Origin: Amoebophrya sp. A120
Lineage: Eukaryota > Sar > Dinophyceae > Syndiniales > Amoebophryaceae
NCBI GenBank assembly: GCA_905178155.1
Contig: CAJINV010000008.1
Location: 620,001-684,000, forward strand
Direction: 5' to 3'
Length of the DNA stretch: 64,000 nt
Part shown: piece by piece, positions 22,245 to 34,653 of the stretch
How positions within the stretch are numbered: the stretch's first letter is position 1
Layout of the letters: each line of letters starts with the position of its first letter
The notes under the pieces: model-generated
Told to the model about the DNA's origin: nothing
Seen by the model: the letters and a program-made list of their open reading frames with translations, nothing else
Databases searched by the model: none
Position numbers and translations under genes: made by a program

Positions 22245-23016
22245 TCCTTCCCGTGTGATCGCTTTTTACTTCCCCAGTCTAGTGCCAGTTCAATGATCTA
22301 CATTTTTTTGAAGAAGGATCGAAAATTAAACGTAGAAGTCGAAAATTAAACGTAGAGGTGTGCTGGAAACCAAAGAAAACAGTAGTTTGCACGGCGCCTT
22401 ATGTCGCCATGATGCTGGATGCGTGTGCAAGCTAGAAGCGCAAGGTTGGTACTTAGATCAACAAGCTATTACAATGCACAAAAAATTCGTATGGTGAGGG
22501 GGGAGCCACGTTGTCCGCTGCAAGTTTTGAATAATATTTTCGAAGTGCCGAAAGCTGCCGATAAACGATTGAGGGAAAACATCTCGTTGGCCTTTTCGCT
22601 GACGACCGAGATGAAGAAATCGACGAGACCTATCAACCGACGAGCAACGACCGTTCGAAAACGAAATAAACTAGCACCGAGATGACACACAGTAACTTTG
22701 CTGTGCCGCCTATTTGTAGAACCGAACGACATTAAAAGAAAAAAAGAGCCGAGCCTTTTTTCACAAAACATGGCTAAATTGGCCATGTGGCAGGTCTGAA
22801 ATGAACTGGTCTGAGCACCAATATGAAATTCAAAAGTAGAAGTCTGAGTTAGTAGATAATTGTACATTTATTTAGTGCGGGATAGCTTCTTCTACCCCTC
22901 AACGGGCCTGTCAAGCCTGCTTTTTCCAAATTAGTTCTAGTTCTGACATCAATTGACACAAAGTATTCACGTACATACACTTCAACGCGTTTGGAGAGCA
23001 AGCGCTGCGCAATTCG
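22245..23016. other. Intergenic, nothing recognised
   Basis: 772 bp upstream of the RING gene ATG. It contains a local near-repeat of about 20 bp (gaaaattaaacgtagaagtc at 22321 and again at 22340) but no gene. Confidence 0.5.
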
Positions 23017-23629
23017 TCACCAGGGTCTCGCGGCATTCTTCCCCTTACCCTTTTTCATCCGAGGAGAGCGCGGAGCAGCAGGCGGAGGTGGAAGTTCATC
23101 TGCATTCGGCCAGCCAACGCTGTGTTCCTCTGACCAGCCAAAGGACTCGACCATCTCGGTCCCATCGGCATCTCTCGACCGGCTCGCCCGGCTCGACCTG
23201 GAGCGCCGGCGCTTTGGCTCCTTCCAGGTGCCGCCGTCCTCATCGACAACGACCCAGGGCTGTACCCCGTCGGGCGCCCAAACATCGCGCTCGCTCTGCC
23301 GAAAGTGGTAGAACGCGAAGCCGATACCCATCATGACTATGATCACCGCGAAGACGATTGCAACCACCACGCCGGGCTCAGTTCCGTCGTCGGAAGCATC
23401 CTTGTCGCTGCTTCCAACAAGCGGCGCGGGTGCGGGCGGCGCAGGTGCGGGCGTATTCGGTACAGGCGCAGGTGCGGGCGTTCCCGACATAGTCGGTGCA
23501 GGTGCGGGCGCTGGTGCAGGTCCGGGCGTATTCGGTGCAGGCGCAGGCGTACTCGGTGCAGGCGCAGGCGCCGGTGCAGGTCCGGGCGTGTTCGGTGCAG
23601 GCGCCGGCGTATTCGGTGCAGGCACCGGA

Positions 23630-23667
<38 letters not shown>

Positions 23668-25434
23668 AGGTGCAGGAGGACTCGGACTCGGACTCGGACT
23701 CGGACTCGGACTCGGACTCGGACTCGGACTCGGACTCGGACTCGGACTCGGACTCGGACTCGGACTCGGACTCGGACTCGGACTCGGACTCGGACTCGGA
23801 CTCGGACTCGGACTCGGACTCGGACTCGGACTCGGACTCGGACTCGGACTCGGACTCGGACTCGGACTCGGACTCGGACTCGGACTCGGACTCGGACTCG
23901 GACTCGGACTCGGACTCGGACTCGGACTCGGACTCGGACTCGGACTTGGGCTCGGGCTTGGCGTCGCCGCGGCTGGAACGCAGGTTGCCGGAGTGGAGCC
24001 ACTTCCCACCGCCCGCTGCGTCCAGTAGTTTTGGATTGCGCTGCCCTGGTTCTCGCGACACAATTGCAGGTATTTTGCCCCCAAGTTCGTCAGCTCCTCG
24101 GTCTCCATGTTCCACAAGGTGGAGTCCCGATCGTAGTAGGCGCTCTGGAACGCGTCTGCGCTGAACCAGGCAATGCCGATCACCGACGGGTCACTCAGGT
24201 ACCGCGGTAAAATCTTCTCCAGGTAGTGCATCTGCGTTTCGCGCGGCGCGCAGGCTGCTGCCGAGTTCAGGTAGGTACTGCCGCGGCCCAGCGCTGTCTC
24301 CGTGAGCCACAGTCCCTGCAGGTTGAAGCCGTGATTTTTGTTAAACCAGATCGCGAGATTTTTCACGCTACCGGTTCGGTACTCGTAGTCCCACTCCTCG
24401 TAGACGCTGGCGTACCCGTGGGCCCCGCCTTCGTCGTTTTGGCAGGTCGGCTGATAGGTGTGGTACCCTAGGTAGTGAATGGTTTGCTTCCAGTGCGCGA
24501 AGCCCCCAAACCCGGGCGAAGACGCGTCGTTAGCCAACAGGAGCAGAAAGTCCTCGTACCATGTTTTATATCCCGAGAACACGTTGCTGCCGTACCGTGG
24601 CGGCAGTGCGTAGGCGACGTGCGGGCCCACAAACTCCTTGTAGCCCCCGGTTTCGTAGGCGCGCTTGGTTTGGACCTTCCACTCCGCCACCCCCTGCGCC
24701 GGGGTCATCGCGGAGCCGCCCGCCGAGGGGTCGTGGTCCGGTTCGTTCTGCCCGAACACGAAGGGCAGGATGTATTTGCAGTCCTTGCCCAGATTCCCCG
24801 CTGCAATGGTGCTCGCGTCCACGCTGGCCACCTTCGTCGCGCCGCCGTCCGCCCCGAAGCCGTAGTTCTTCGCGCTCGGGTCGCCGCTGCCCGCCCCCCA
24901 AAACATCGGCGCGTAGAACAATTTGTTGTCCCGGTACGCATCGGGGGACTGCGCTCCCGTCACGGCGTGCACGTCGCTGGCGGAGTGGGGGCCGCCGGGG
25001 ATGAGGGTGCCGTCCCAGTTGTACAGCCAGGTCAGACCGCCGGCCTGTGCGGCTTTGCGCAGCTTCAACGGTGTTACGGCGCCCTTCTTGCACCTCTCCC
25101 GCCACGGCTCGTTAGCGCACAACGACCCGGGGTCGTATTTCGTTTTGATAGAGACACCACACTTCCCGCCAACCGACCGCAAAAACTGCGCCGCTAGGCT
25201 GTTTTGCGCCGTCTGCTCAAAGGCTTGGCGATCCGCAGCCGTGGCTGTGCGGTCACCGCCATGGCCCAGGAATCGGAGCTGCGGAAGACTCGTGGAGTTG
25301 CGTGCTCCTGCAGGTTCGGAAGCGGAGACGGTTTGAAAAAATGGTGTCGGTAGAGATATAAAAGTTAACAGGTGAATCACCGCTGTCTGTAGCAGCACGG
25401 AGGGCGCTCGGCCCATCGGATTTGTCGCAGTCAT
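23017..25434 (-). CDS. Surface glycoside hydrolase (GH128-like catalytic core) with Ser-Pro stalk and membrane anchor
   Basis: 805 aa, apparently one exon; I chose the ATG at 25434 because it opens a signal peptide ([16 protein letters not shown]). The catalytic region, about 60-470, has the glycosyl-hydrolase catalytic-core pattern: [16 protein letters not shown]-like YAPMFWGAG, the acid/base Glu in FGQNEPDHD (about 228), GYHTYQPTC, and the nucleophile-type Glu in LWLTETALG (about 378). GH128 enzymes cleave beta-1,3-glucan. Next comes a perfect (Ser-Pro)n stretch (about 490-583), then Pro-Ala repeats with NTPAPAP units, a transmembrane helix ([21 protein letters not shown], about 686-706) and a basic cytoplasmic tail. 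So it should be an ectoenzyme held on a rigid stalk. Substrate is inferred from the family, not shown. Confidence 0.82.
23684..23952. repeat. Hexanucleotide tandem repeat (ggactc)n, about 45 units
   Basis: An almost perfect run of a 6-bp unit that encodes Ser-Pro on the minus strand. Because the unit is two codons long and stop-free in every frame, all six frames are open through it, producing long artefact ORFs. Flanking less regular GC-rich repeats encode the Pro-Ala part of the stalk (23420-23680). Confidence 0.97.
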
Positions 25435-26410
25435 CTCTGATGATATCTGGTTTGCCAATGTAGAGGGGACACTAACCTTCTGCGAGGGTTGCTGGAAGGG
25501 TACTTTATTTTTGCTAACTTTCGGCAGCAAAGCAACGGAGATACCGGTGGCCCAATGAATGGTGCCATCGACTACGACAATCAAACGATAATAAGAAGAT
25601 GCGCAGTGCTGACCGAGGATGCAGGGCAGCGTGCTCATGAAAGTCACCGATACATCTCAGAAATCACGAAGCACACCGAGTGCAGGTACTTAGTCACAAA
25701 ACCGAATTTTCAAAAGAGAAGAAGTTACCAGAAACCGACAAAAAATATGTCACCGAAGACTGTAAAACTTCAACCTTCAGAGCGCTTGACCGATCACATT
25801 CACAGCGCATCAAGATTTTGTACTTATATTCGGTGGAATGCAGTACCGATGGAACGGTTAATATTACTCACGTAGACGTCATATCCACTGTTTTCCTGGA
25901 GATGCAGGACATAAACACACAGTCCTATGAAGAGCGGGCTCGGTCTTGGTGTACGTACTTCTGGCCTCGCAAGACGACGTACTTGAGAATTTCTTTCCAC
26001 AACTTCCACTTTCACAATCTTTGTGTGCACGTTTCCATCATCCCGCTTCGCTTTTCTCGGTCCCGATCGAATTGACCGCTCACGTTCATCGTGATCATGT
26101 ATGGTATAAATATTCCTTGCTGACAACGACAAAAGATCGCTCTTCCGTAGATTTTTCTTCTAGCAAGCCCATCTTCCAGAGGATTCTATCACCAAGAGTG
26201 GCGCTCTATCATGACAGAAATCACAAAGATGGGCTTACCCCCGTAATATCCACCTTTTGAAGGTAAATGCTAACTTGACAAAACAAAAGACCACCATGTC
26301 CTCCCGGCGTAATCTCCTAGGATATTCGTTTGTAATCGTAAAAAAAGTGTTCGCTATATTTTTCATCTCGTAATATCTTGATCTAGTACAATGGCGGTTT
26401 CCATCTTCTT
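25435..26410. other. Intergenic, nothing recognised
   Basis: 976 bp between the hydrolase ATG and the NOP58 stop. Short ORFs only; no introner ends. Confidence 0.55.
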
Positions 26411-28620
26411 CTAGGCTCCCGCTGCGAGAGGCTTTGCCGTGGAGGTTTTTTCCTTGTTCTTCTTTTTCTTCTTCTTTTCTGGCTCCTCTGCGGTTTCGGC
26501 CTCACCCTCCTTCTCTGCTTGTCTCTTGTTTGACGTAACCACGTCCGCGTCCTGGTTGTAACTGCTGGTGTCTGTTTTCTTGGCGGTTTGCGCACTCAGG
26601 TTTGCCGCGTTCTTCAAATGTTTCCTGGATGCATTGATGTCATCACCATCCTCGCAGGCACACACCTTACGCTCCACGTACTCCTTGAACGCTTTCGCTA
26701 CTGTCGCCTCCGTGTCTTCACCCAGCGCGTCCACTCGGATCGCGAGGGCCATTTTCGCGGCCAACACGCGCGAGATTTTTCCCTTGAACTTCGATGCGGA
26801 CTTCCCCACCAGGGACGCGTGGTAGATCAAACCTGCAGTGAGTGATGAAGTTCTATCATGTCGTTGGAAAAATCAAATGCGGTCGAAAGAACTTAACACG
26901 ATACACAAACGACGTTCCGCGTAAGTTCTTTTTGTTTTTCATGATCGTCATTATCAACCTCCCAATGTCCTACAAACAGTTCTTGTAAACAGCTGGATAC
27001 CGTATTTCGGCGTGTTGCTCTTCGTCTTCATGGCTCGGAAAAGCGCTTTCTCCGCTCCCAAAACTTGCACGGTAGATGCCGGGTGTTTCGACAGCGATAA
27101 GAGGGACCCGGCATGGCTGATCAGTCGGGCGCCGATCAGTTCACCGACCAGGTGCGTCAAATTTGGTGCAATAGCGCTCATACGGGTCTGTTTGTTGTGT
27201 AGTTTCGGTTGATTTTATGCAAGAGTTGATGTTGAACAACTTCATCCAAAGACCACTACCTGATGAAGCATATTTATTTCTCAACAAAAGCAAAAATGCG
27301 ACTATGAATTTCACTTCTTTCTACCTTCAAATAGTTGCTGAGCTGCTGTCGGTATTCGAGGAGCTGAATAACGCGCTCCGTCAAGGTGTTGATGTGGTCC
27401 ATATCTTCTGTGGTCACTTCCGTGCCGTAACTGGTTTCTGCCGCTCGCTTCAGTTCGGTCTCGATTTCCTCCGGAATTTCGATCGTGGAGAAGTCGCAGT
27501 TTTTCGCGTTCGTCCGCATGCCCATCAGTTTCACCGCCTTCGCGTACACCAGCGTGTCGGTCAGGATCTTCGCCATCTCCGGGAAGTGCCACCCATACCA
27601 CTCCTTCAGCCGCATCGCAAAATTGTTCAGGTCTTTGTCTGTAGTGAGATCATTTCACACTTTATTTTATTCCGGTCGCCGCTTTGATTCGATAAAGAAG
27701 GCAAACAACTACAACCTAGTAAGTACATTCGTAAGCGAAAAAGAGAAAAGAAAAAAGTCACAGTCTGTCTTCTGGGAACAACACATACTTATATCATTCA
27801 GCAGAGCCAGTTGATATATTCTGTACCGAGGTCGTCCAGGAGGCCGATTGCCTGAATGATCATGATGTCGACCTTATCCGGAGAAAATTTCAGCTTCCAT
27901 CGGCTCATGGCGTGCGCCAGGGAGACCTGCATCTGCTTCTGCTCGTCCTTTCCAATTTCGGCCATCAGCTCTTCGATGTTCAGCCGCAAAGCTCGCTGCA
28001 ATTCCTTTGTCTGTTCCGAGACAGCGATGGAAATACCTGTTGCGATAATCATGGAGAAACATCTTCTGCTGCCATATTTAAACCAAGCTTAGCAACAGCG
28101 TGCGCATGGCTTTGGATTTGCAGAAGCAATCATGCATGCAAATCAAAATAATACGACAGTCAGTTATAAACTGTACCAAGCTTCTCCTTGATTGCCCCAC
28201 CGAGCTTTGCATCAATGACCGCAAGCTCGTCCGAGAGACTCTTTTCGACGATATTCTTCTTCAAAAACTTCTTGAGTCCCTTCCCAACTTTGCTCTCAAT
28301 CAAGCTTGCGCTCTCCTCCAGTGCCATTTTCGTGTCCTGTCAAGGTAGTTTTTTTGTGTCGGTTGCAAGGTGGAAATTTTTATTTCCTAGAAATTGCCCA
28401 AGTAATAATTTCTAGTCAGCCAATCGAAAAAAAAGATGAAACACAATACACTCCGTTTTCTTACCTTGAACTTGCTGAAGGCCACCATTTCCGCGGAGTT
28501 TTGACATAGTTCCTCGGAGGCGAATGCCGCTGCGATGTCCTCCTTTTCCGCGCTGAGAAGTCGCTCGTTCTTGATCTTGAACAGACCGTAACCAGCAGCC
28601 GTCTCCGTTAATACCAACAT
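26411..28620 (-). CDS. NOP58: Box C/D snoRNP core protein NOP58
   Basis: Scaffold of box C/D snoRNPs, which 2'-O-methylate rRNA in the nucleolus. Six exons: 28465-28620, 28177-28336, 27827-28036, 27325-27638, 27001-27187 and 26411-26832, all bounded by short GT-AG introns; 482 aa. Seen in order: [178 protein letters not shown], a NOP58 signature; and a [10 protein letters not shown] tail, the usual basic C-terminal extension. Residues agree with NOP58 rather than NOP56 in the N-terminal domain. Phases match at every junction, which makes this gene a good local standard for ordinary introns. Confidence 0.96.
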
Positions 28621-29600
28621 GACTTCTGACTCGTGCGTTTCTTGATAAAGCAGTTGTACTTCAAAAAGACAGTCAAAACAGAATCGATAATTTCGCGGTT
28701 GCAAAACGAGTGTTTTGGAGTGGAAAAATGGATGCGTGTAGTGGAAAGATATGGAAATAATTCTTTTTGTAAGAAAGCACAAGTAGGTCTACGATGTGAC
28801 TCTAAATGCGTTATTCGTAATCAATGTCTAGCTAGGAGATCTAAATAGTATGCGACAAACACTTGATGCAAGCAGTGTAGTTGAAGGCTTTTGCTTTTTT
28901 CACGAATATAGTACCTTCTTTGTCGGTAGATTTTGTGAATGAAATTCGATCTACGCCGAACTCATCACTGTTGTTGAGGTGGAAAATCAAGTTTCGTTCA
29001 CCAACCGAGTGAAAGTCACGATTTGATAGGGGAATTTTCTAGAGCAGTGTAAGGGATCTGTCAAGGATTTTCTGCACGATCAGGATCCGCACTTTGCTGA
29101 TTTCTGTAGCGTGATTCAAAGATACTTAGGATCCTCATTTGTTCTTTTTGTTCACTTTCCATGGGTCGTGGTTTTCTGAAAAGTTTTCGTTCATTTTCTC
29201 TTAGTGCATGTAGCTGTTTATTTTCTTATCACGACTACGCACGACCGAATCTCTTGATCTGTCAAGTCAGCTTGGCCAAATAAGTCAGAGGCGCATCTGA
29301 CTTTTGTCCTTGCTCACGATTTCGTAATGATCATAGTCTGAGTTGACTCTTCACTGATTGATGCAAAGCGTCCGGCAAATACCTGACCGATTCACGAAGT
29401 TTCCTTCCAGGCACATGTGAGCTTCGTCGCAACAGCGGAACATCAGGGAGGATCGTGTAGTGATTATGCAGCGCGACGTGCGGTGCAAGCGCAAGCGCAT
29501 GCTTGGTCGTGCTAAGACGCGCTAAAAATTAAGACTGCGCGTCCGGGACAGCCACAACCTCATCAACAGCAACAAGGTAATTTTGGTCATAGCACGCTCG
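28621..29600. other. Intergenic, nothing recognised
   Basis: 980 bp upstream of NOP58. I looked for box C/D snoRNA motifs and found none with proper C, D and D' spacing. No coding ORF. Confidence 0.5.
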
Positions 29601-31242
29601 CTAGTCCTCTTCTTCCTCCTCGGTCTTTACCTCGTCTGCCGGACAGGTCGCCTGCCTAGATGGTTTGGAAAACACGGCGTCGTCCTCCGTGACCTCTTCT
29701 GGATCAATCTCTGGATTGCGTTTGCTGTTCATAACCTGCCCCCTCGTCCCGTCTGCCGTGTTGGTCAACTGAAACCACCGAAACTGCAGGTCTTTACAAA
29801 CGGCTTCCAACCCTTTGTGCACACTGTAAGCGGTTTCTCCCGCACTGTCCGCAGGCAGATCCTCTTGCTCGTAGTAGTTCAGTGTCAGCCGCAAGTTTGC
29901 TGTGTATGTCGCGATAGTCATCATACACTGATGAAGAAATAGAATCACTTTCGAAACTTTTTTCACGCGTCCAAGAACGACCGTCATGTGATGGTGATTC
30001 AAAAAAATCTAGATCAAAGTACCTATGTTTAGTCTTTGAAATAAATCCCCCCGCAGCGAGGCGAGCACGCCCCCAAAGCCGGCCACCAGGTCGGGCTGTC
30101 GCGAGATGAAACTTTCCAGCAACGAAAAGTGGAAGATGACCACTGAATTCGAGAAAGTCAACCGCAACACGCGGAAGACCAGGAGTCCGATATCTTCCTT
30201 GCCTCCCGCCTCTCTTATCCAGAGCCACTGCAGCGGACTGTCTTTCGCCCCAGGTTTGTTTGAGTCCTTTCGCAGCTCCAGCTCCAGCTGCCCCCACTTT
30301 TGCATCCCGACGGCTTTCTTCAACGTGGGATGAATCTTGGTGTCAGACGTGAGATACCTTGCATTTTGATTATAGCAGAAAAGAAATTCAGCATCAGCAC
30401 CATCTCGCGTTAGCACCAACAGCTCCACCGCGTCATAAGGAAAGAAGGAAAAATCTCCGCACCACGTATGAGCAGACGAATTTTTTTCTTACTCCGTCAC
30501 TTTGCTCTGGAGGTCGGCTTCATCCACTGCCTCTACAGGTGCCAAGTCTATCTTGAGCGAACTGCTGGCGCTGCTCTTCTTTTCACCGTCGACGATCAGC
30601 TTTTTTGTTGGCGACTTCGACTCGACCACGATCCCGCTCGGCTCTTCCGTGATACTTTTGTGGTCGGGAGAAAGCGACGCGGTTGCGTTCGCGGCCGAGG
30701 GTGAGCTCTGTGCGGCAACATTGCCCTTCCGTGGCGTCGACACGACGCTACTGCCGGCGGGGGGCGCGAGCGGCTGCGTTTTACTCTGCGGGTCCTCGTC
30801 TGTCGTCGGACTTCGTGTGGTGGAACCGACCACGGCGCCTGGCAGCGGCACATCGTGCGCCGAAGACGCAGTTGACGGCGCGTTAGGCTCGACCTTATTT
30901 GCACCGGCACCTTTTCCCGGCGAGATATCCTGTCCCTCGGCGTCGAACCTTTCTAGCTCCGTGAACTGCTCTCCGTCCCGTGCTTTACCGCCTGTAGTGT
31001 ACCGTATTGCCAACTATGTTCCTCCTGGCGACGGGGATGTCCGTGCCAGTCCGACAAGTACTAAACCACAGTGAAAAGTCAGAGCATCTCGTTCGCAAAC
31101 TTCCAGCACCTTATCCTTGTTATCGCTCGTGGGATATTAACATCATGTACTTCCTGTTCCTATCAAATACACAGGTACCTTCCGCCCCCACTTGCGTTAT
31201 CGGCTCCACCTTCCGGTGGGTTTTACTACTCTGGCAACCCAT
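29601..31242 (-). CDS. Predicted N-myristoylated protein of unknown function, four exons
   Basis: An upstream exon, 31179-31242, starts MGCQSSKTHRK, a match to the N-myristoylation signal (Gly2, Ser6, Lys7) with a palmitoylatable Cys3. It joins 30991 by a GT-AG intron in phase. Exon 2 encodes a polar Ser/Pro/Lys-rich region; exon 3 ends at 30023; exon 4 is 29601-29899 and ends in DEVKTEEEEED. Conserved-looking segments are FCYNQNARYLTSDTKIHPTL, VVIFHFSLLESFISRQPDLV and LRLTLNYYEQEDLPADS. The exon 2/3 junction near 30430-30505 is unclear: the frame has one TAA at 30490 or so, and the best GT-AG pair gives SK-LLVLTRDG. No family recognised. A membrane-attached scaffold or signalling role is suggested only by the lipid motif. 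Confidence 0.6.
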
Positions 31243-31947
31243 GGTGTCGTGTCTTCGGTAGTAGTCCGGCAGGCCTTATTTTTGCTTCTGAGAATTTCCT
31301 CGTCGCTTCACCTTGCAAAAAAAATGACTCCTCTAGCAGCTGAGTCAGAGGCGTGCGTGTGCCTAATGGCTTGCAGGAAGTGCTAGTCCATCTTATGCTG
31401 TCGACCAGTAGTGAGCCTCTAGCAGCAGGAGCTCCTTCTTCGTTCTAGTCTGAGTATCACTCAACAACGATCTTTTTCTTTTGCTCAGTGGTGACCCTTA
31501 GTCATAGCTGTCACACCGAAGACACCTCGCCCTTCCCTCCAGGAAAAACACCGCTCCATGCTCGTGCAAAGTGCAGAATTGCAGTGATGCTCGAAGACTC
31601 TCTTCCAATTGCGGGCTTGCTTCGAGAGATGCTATTCTCCCCTGTGTCATTTAAAAAAACGCCGAAAGAGAAACGCGCACAAGAAACAAAGAAACTGCGA
31701 CGCAGATATTTCTGCACGATGGGGCGCTCCCTGGCCAAACGACAAGAAATAGAAAGCAATGCGCGTGATCTTGCGCGACATGAGCGCAGCCAAATCGCCG
31801 GCGGTAGAACACCTCATATTACTTAATCGACGCATACTTTGATGTGTTGGATCATATCTTCGCAGAACGCAAAAGATCTTTTGCGCATGGTCGGATCTCT
31901 CCACCGTTCTTACGTGTGGAGATTTTCAACGCACAGGCTGTTGTGCC
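31243..31947. other. Intergenic, nothing recognised
   Basis: 705 bp between the myristoylated-protein gene start and the LAMTOR2-like stop. Short ORFs without coding character. Confidence 0.5.
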
Positions 31948-33092
31948 TCAGCCAGACGGTACGAGAAATATTTCGCGCAGACACTGCAGATTTACGCGCG
32001 CAACCTCAAGTTTCCGCTGCAGCAGCATGCCGTCGCCATCTTTCTCACCCTATCCAGGAAAAAAAGTGTGTAAGTGTAACTTTCTTTGAGGAACAGCATC
32101 ACAAATTTGCTCTACATGACAGAGAAAACCTGTCATGCGTGGCTTGTAAGGCAAAACACACCTGAAAAGAGAGCTTCGTGGCTGTCTGGCATGACAGGTG
32201 TAACTCTGTTGCATGTTCTGCAACACAAATTTACACTTACACAGTTTTTTTCTTGCATACACCCAGGACGGCAAGCAGTATCCGATGCTCAATCTGGTCC
32301 TTTTCCTCGAACAGCTCGCGGACGACAACCTTGCTGCTCTATGGAAGTGTCAGAATCGAAATCGACAAAATCAAAAAATTTGTGATGCATAAAATGTAGG
32401 GCACGTATGGCCTGTATTGGGCAGCAGGCAAATGAGACCGATTGCAAGCCTGTTTAGGGGAAGACGACGCGCTGCCAGAGTAGCACGACAGGAGCAGCCT
32501 TCTTTGCCCAAACAGCATGACAGACTGGATTTTGGTGCTCCCGAAATTTGTCATGCGCCACTTAAAAACTGAGGCTCCAACTGGTATCGATTTTATGCAT
32601 TACAAATTTTTCGATTTTGTCCATTTCGATCCTGACGCTTCCATATGCTCTCCGTGTTAAATATTACGGTCTTCAGGCAGCCGTCCCCCGGGGCCATGCA
32701 TTTCTCTGCTGCCTGTTATACAGTTCGTTGGGGAAACGAGATTTATTAGTATTACAAACCTCAAAAATAATTAGCTTCAGGTTCAAACATATTATTCTGA
32801 GCGCCTCGTTCAGAGTGATTCACAGCTGAAATTCGCCAAGATCGGCGAAAGTAGAACAAACATCTTCATGATCAAAAGAAATATTAGCTGCGCAATGAAC
32901 CACCCTCACCTTGTATTCGTTGTAGATGCTGGCTAGTACAGCGGAACAATGTTCGTCCCGTGAATCCGTTGGATTTGCTGCGCCCAAAATAGCTCCGTCG
33001 TCATCAATAAGCAGAATATTCTGCAACGTGGTGTCGTCGTCTTTTTCTGAGACTCGCTTCAGCGACCGCGACAGCTCCTTGGCACGCAGCAT
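31948..33092 (-). CDS. Roadblock/LC7-domain protein, LAMTOR2 (p14)-like
   Basis: Candidate subunit of the Ragulator complex that anchors MAPK/TORC1 signalling on late endosomes or lysosomes. 140 aa from four exons: 32910-33092; about 32646-32712; about 32260-32334; 31948-32045. It begins MLRAKELSRSLKRV, as LAMTOR2 begins MLRPKALTQVL, then LQNILLIDDDGAILGAANP, AVLASIYNEYK, GCLKTVIFNTESSKVVVREL, RILLAVLGEKDGDGMLLQRK. Length and segment order match the single-domain LAMTOR2 rather than dynein light chain LC7. Intron 1 is GT-AG. Introns 2 and 3 are introners of two different families, only about 80 bp apart; removing each with one TSD copy keeps the frame to a TGA at 31948. Moderate confidence because the last half is weakly conserved. 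Confidence 0.75.
32051..32259. mobile_element. Introner, family C, in the LAMTOR2-like gene (209 bp)
   Basis: Ends TATCCAGGAAAAAAAGTGTG and ACAGTTTTTTTCTTGCATA are inverted repeats related to the Obg copy. The exact 5-bp duplication is CACCC (32046-32050 and 32260-32264). The interior has CATNACA motifs in both orientations. GT-AG boundaries are possible in gene orientation. Confidence 0.92.
32340..32645. mobile_element. Introner, family D, in the LAMTOR2-like gene (306 bp)
   Basis: Long imperfect inverted repeats of about 50 bp begin TATGGAAGTGTCAGAATCG and end CGATCCTGACGCTTCCATA. The exact 5-bp duplication is TGCTC (32335-32339 and 32646-32650). In gene orientation the left boundary reads GAGCA|TATGG, so there is no GT donor at the element edge. 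It is the only family D copy in this window. Confidence 0.9.
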
Positions 33093-34653
33093 GCTGATAG
33101 AACAGATGACCGAACCACCAAGGTAGTCAAAATGCTAATTTTCTCGGTCGCCGCACCCCATTTGCATTTCGGAAAAGATTATGTGATATTAAGATTCGCC
33201 TCTTGCTTTGAATTTGAAAATAAGAAAATAAACATTTCAGAAATAAACCTTCTGGCGCCAGTAATGTATCAAGGCCTGCTGAACGTGAACAAATGCTAAC
33301 GCGTTTAAAAAAAAATAGAACGAAAACAAAAAGCTAAAGCTTCATGGCCATATTATACGGGATCACAACGTCAGGTGTAAATATGTGTTGATCGATCAAA
33401 TCCAACGAGCTCCGCACTGCGCGCAACTCATGCTAAGAAAGGTGGATCCTTGCGCTTTTCTGTCACATGAAACTCACTAACTTTCCCCTAGGTGCCTGCT
33501 GCCTGCGACAACAACAAAAGAGGCAGATGAGCAAGAAAGGCGAAGAAAGTGAAACGCTTTCACAAGCGACAACGCCGGCGCTGCCGCTTTTCGTGTCTTT
33601 CGTGCAATTGTTCCTGTGCCATTCGTCTGCATTCGCTGCACATACGTGAGAATCGTGATACATTTCTGTCGCTAAGTGGCCGACGAGCGTCTCATCAAAC
33701 CCTTCTCAACAAGCTGCCGCAAGGAATGCGGCTGATGGCAATGATTGGTTGCTTTTTGTATTTGCGGAAAATGAAGCTTCGTGGTTTCTTTGCAAAAACT
33801 AAACATTTGAAATACAAGACGACCGAAAAGGAAGAGGTAAGTGGTTTTGCATAAATAGTGTCCTCGACGGACCGACTTATTTATTTTCTTAGACAATGTA
33901 GAGGTGCGTTCCTATGTTTCTTTTAGTTTGCAATCGAGTTTCTTCGCCTGTTCACGTGAGGCAATCACCGTAGCAGCTTGCTCAGCTTTTCATCCCTCTC
34001 TTTTGACGGGCTGTGCTTGATAAATTTTGGGTACATGTAATTGTATTTTTCAGAGATGAGGAGGCCTTCCGCGAATGGCCTCCCAAGAGTCGCGCTTTTC
34101 AGCCGAACCGAGTCCTGATCCGCCGAGGATAAACAGTCCATTGACGGCTTCCAAACGGTCCTCGTCGTCGTGTTGAAAATGGATATAAACTGGGTACTGT
34201 GTCAAAAGATTAATGGTATATAGTCTTTCAAGGTCTGTCCTATTCATGCATTAGCAACGTCGGTTGAATCAATTTTCGAAGAATCCCACGTGTTTATTGT
34301 GTTCGAAACTTAATCGGTACAAAAATTTATAAAATTGTAATTTCTATCTCCATGATCGCTATTTTTCGCATTGATACGACCTGTCCTCTCAATTTCTCCT
34401 ACCGGTTTTTCATGGACTCCTCAAACTCGTGTGAGCGTACCGGTATCGTGAGCGTTGTCGACAGCAATACTAGCGGAGATGCTGGCAATAAGAACTTTCC
34501 GCGTCTTCTAGGTCTAGGTCTTCTTCTGCGTCTCCCCATGATCGCAAGTTCGTGTATAATAATCGGTCTCGCTCGTGGTCTGGTAAGAACTTTGTTGTTC
34601 ACAGGGATCATTTTGAGATGGGTATCAGTGCTGAATACCTTGACGAAGAAAAC
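33093..34653. other. Intergenic, one doubtful short ORF
   Basis: 1.56 kb between the LAMTOR2-like ATG and the SDHA stop. A 65-codon minus-strand ORF (34050-34247, MNRTDLERLYTINLL) starts with ATG and has mixed composition but no recognisable similarity; a further minus-strand open stretch at 34399-34611 is Arg-rich and probably noise. No introner ends seen. Confidence 0.45.

Noticed and set aside
23305-24210. Several long ORFs encoding (RT)n, (GL)n, (RV)n, (ES)n or (SD)n
   Set aside because: Artefacts of the stop-free hexamer repeat; only the Ser-Pro frame joins a signal peptide, an enzyme and a membrane helix.
28621-29600. Box C/D snoRNA near NOP58
   Set aside because: TGATCA-like and CTGA-like words occur but without proper C/D spacing or terminal pairing.
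31488-31826. 112-codon plus-strand ORF
   Set aside because: Composition looks random and no conserved segment is visible.
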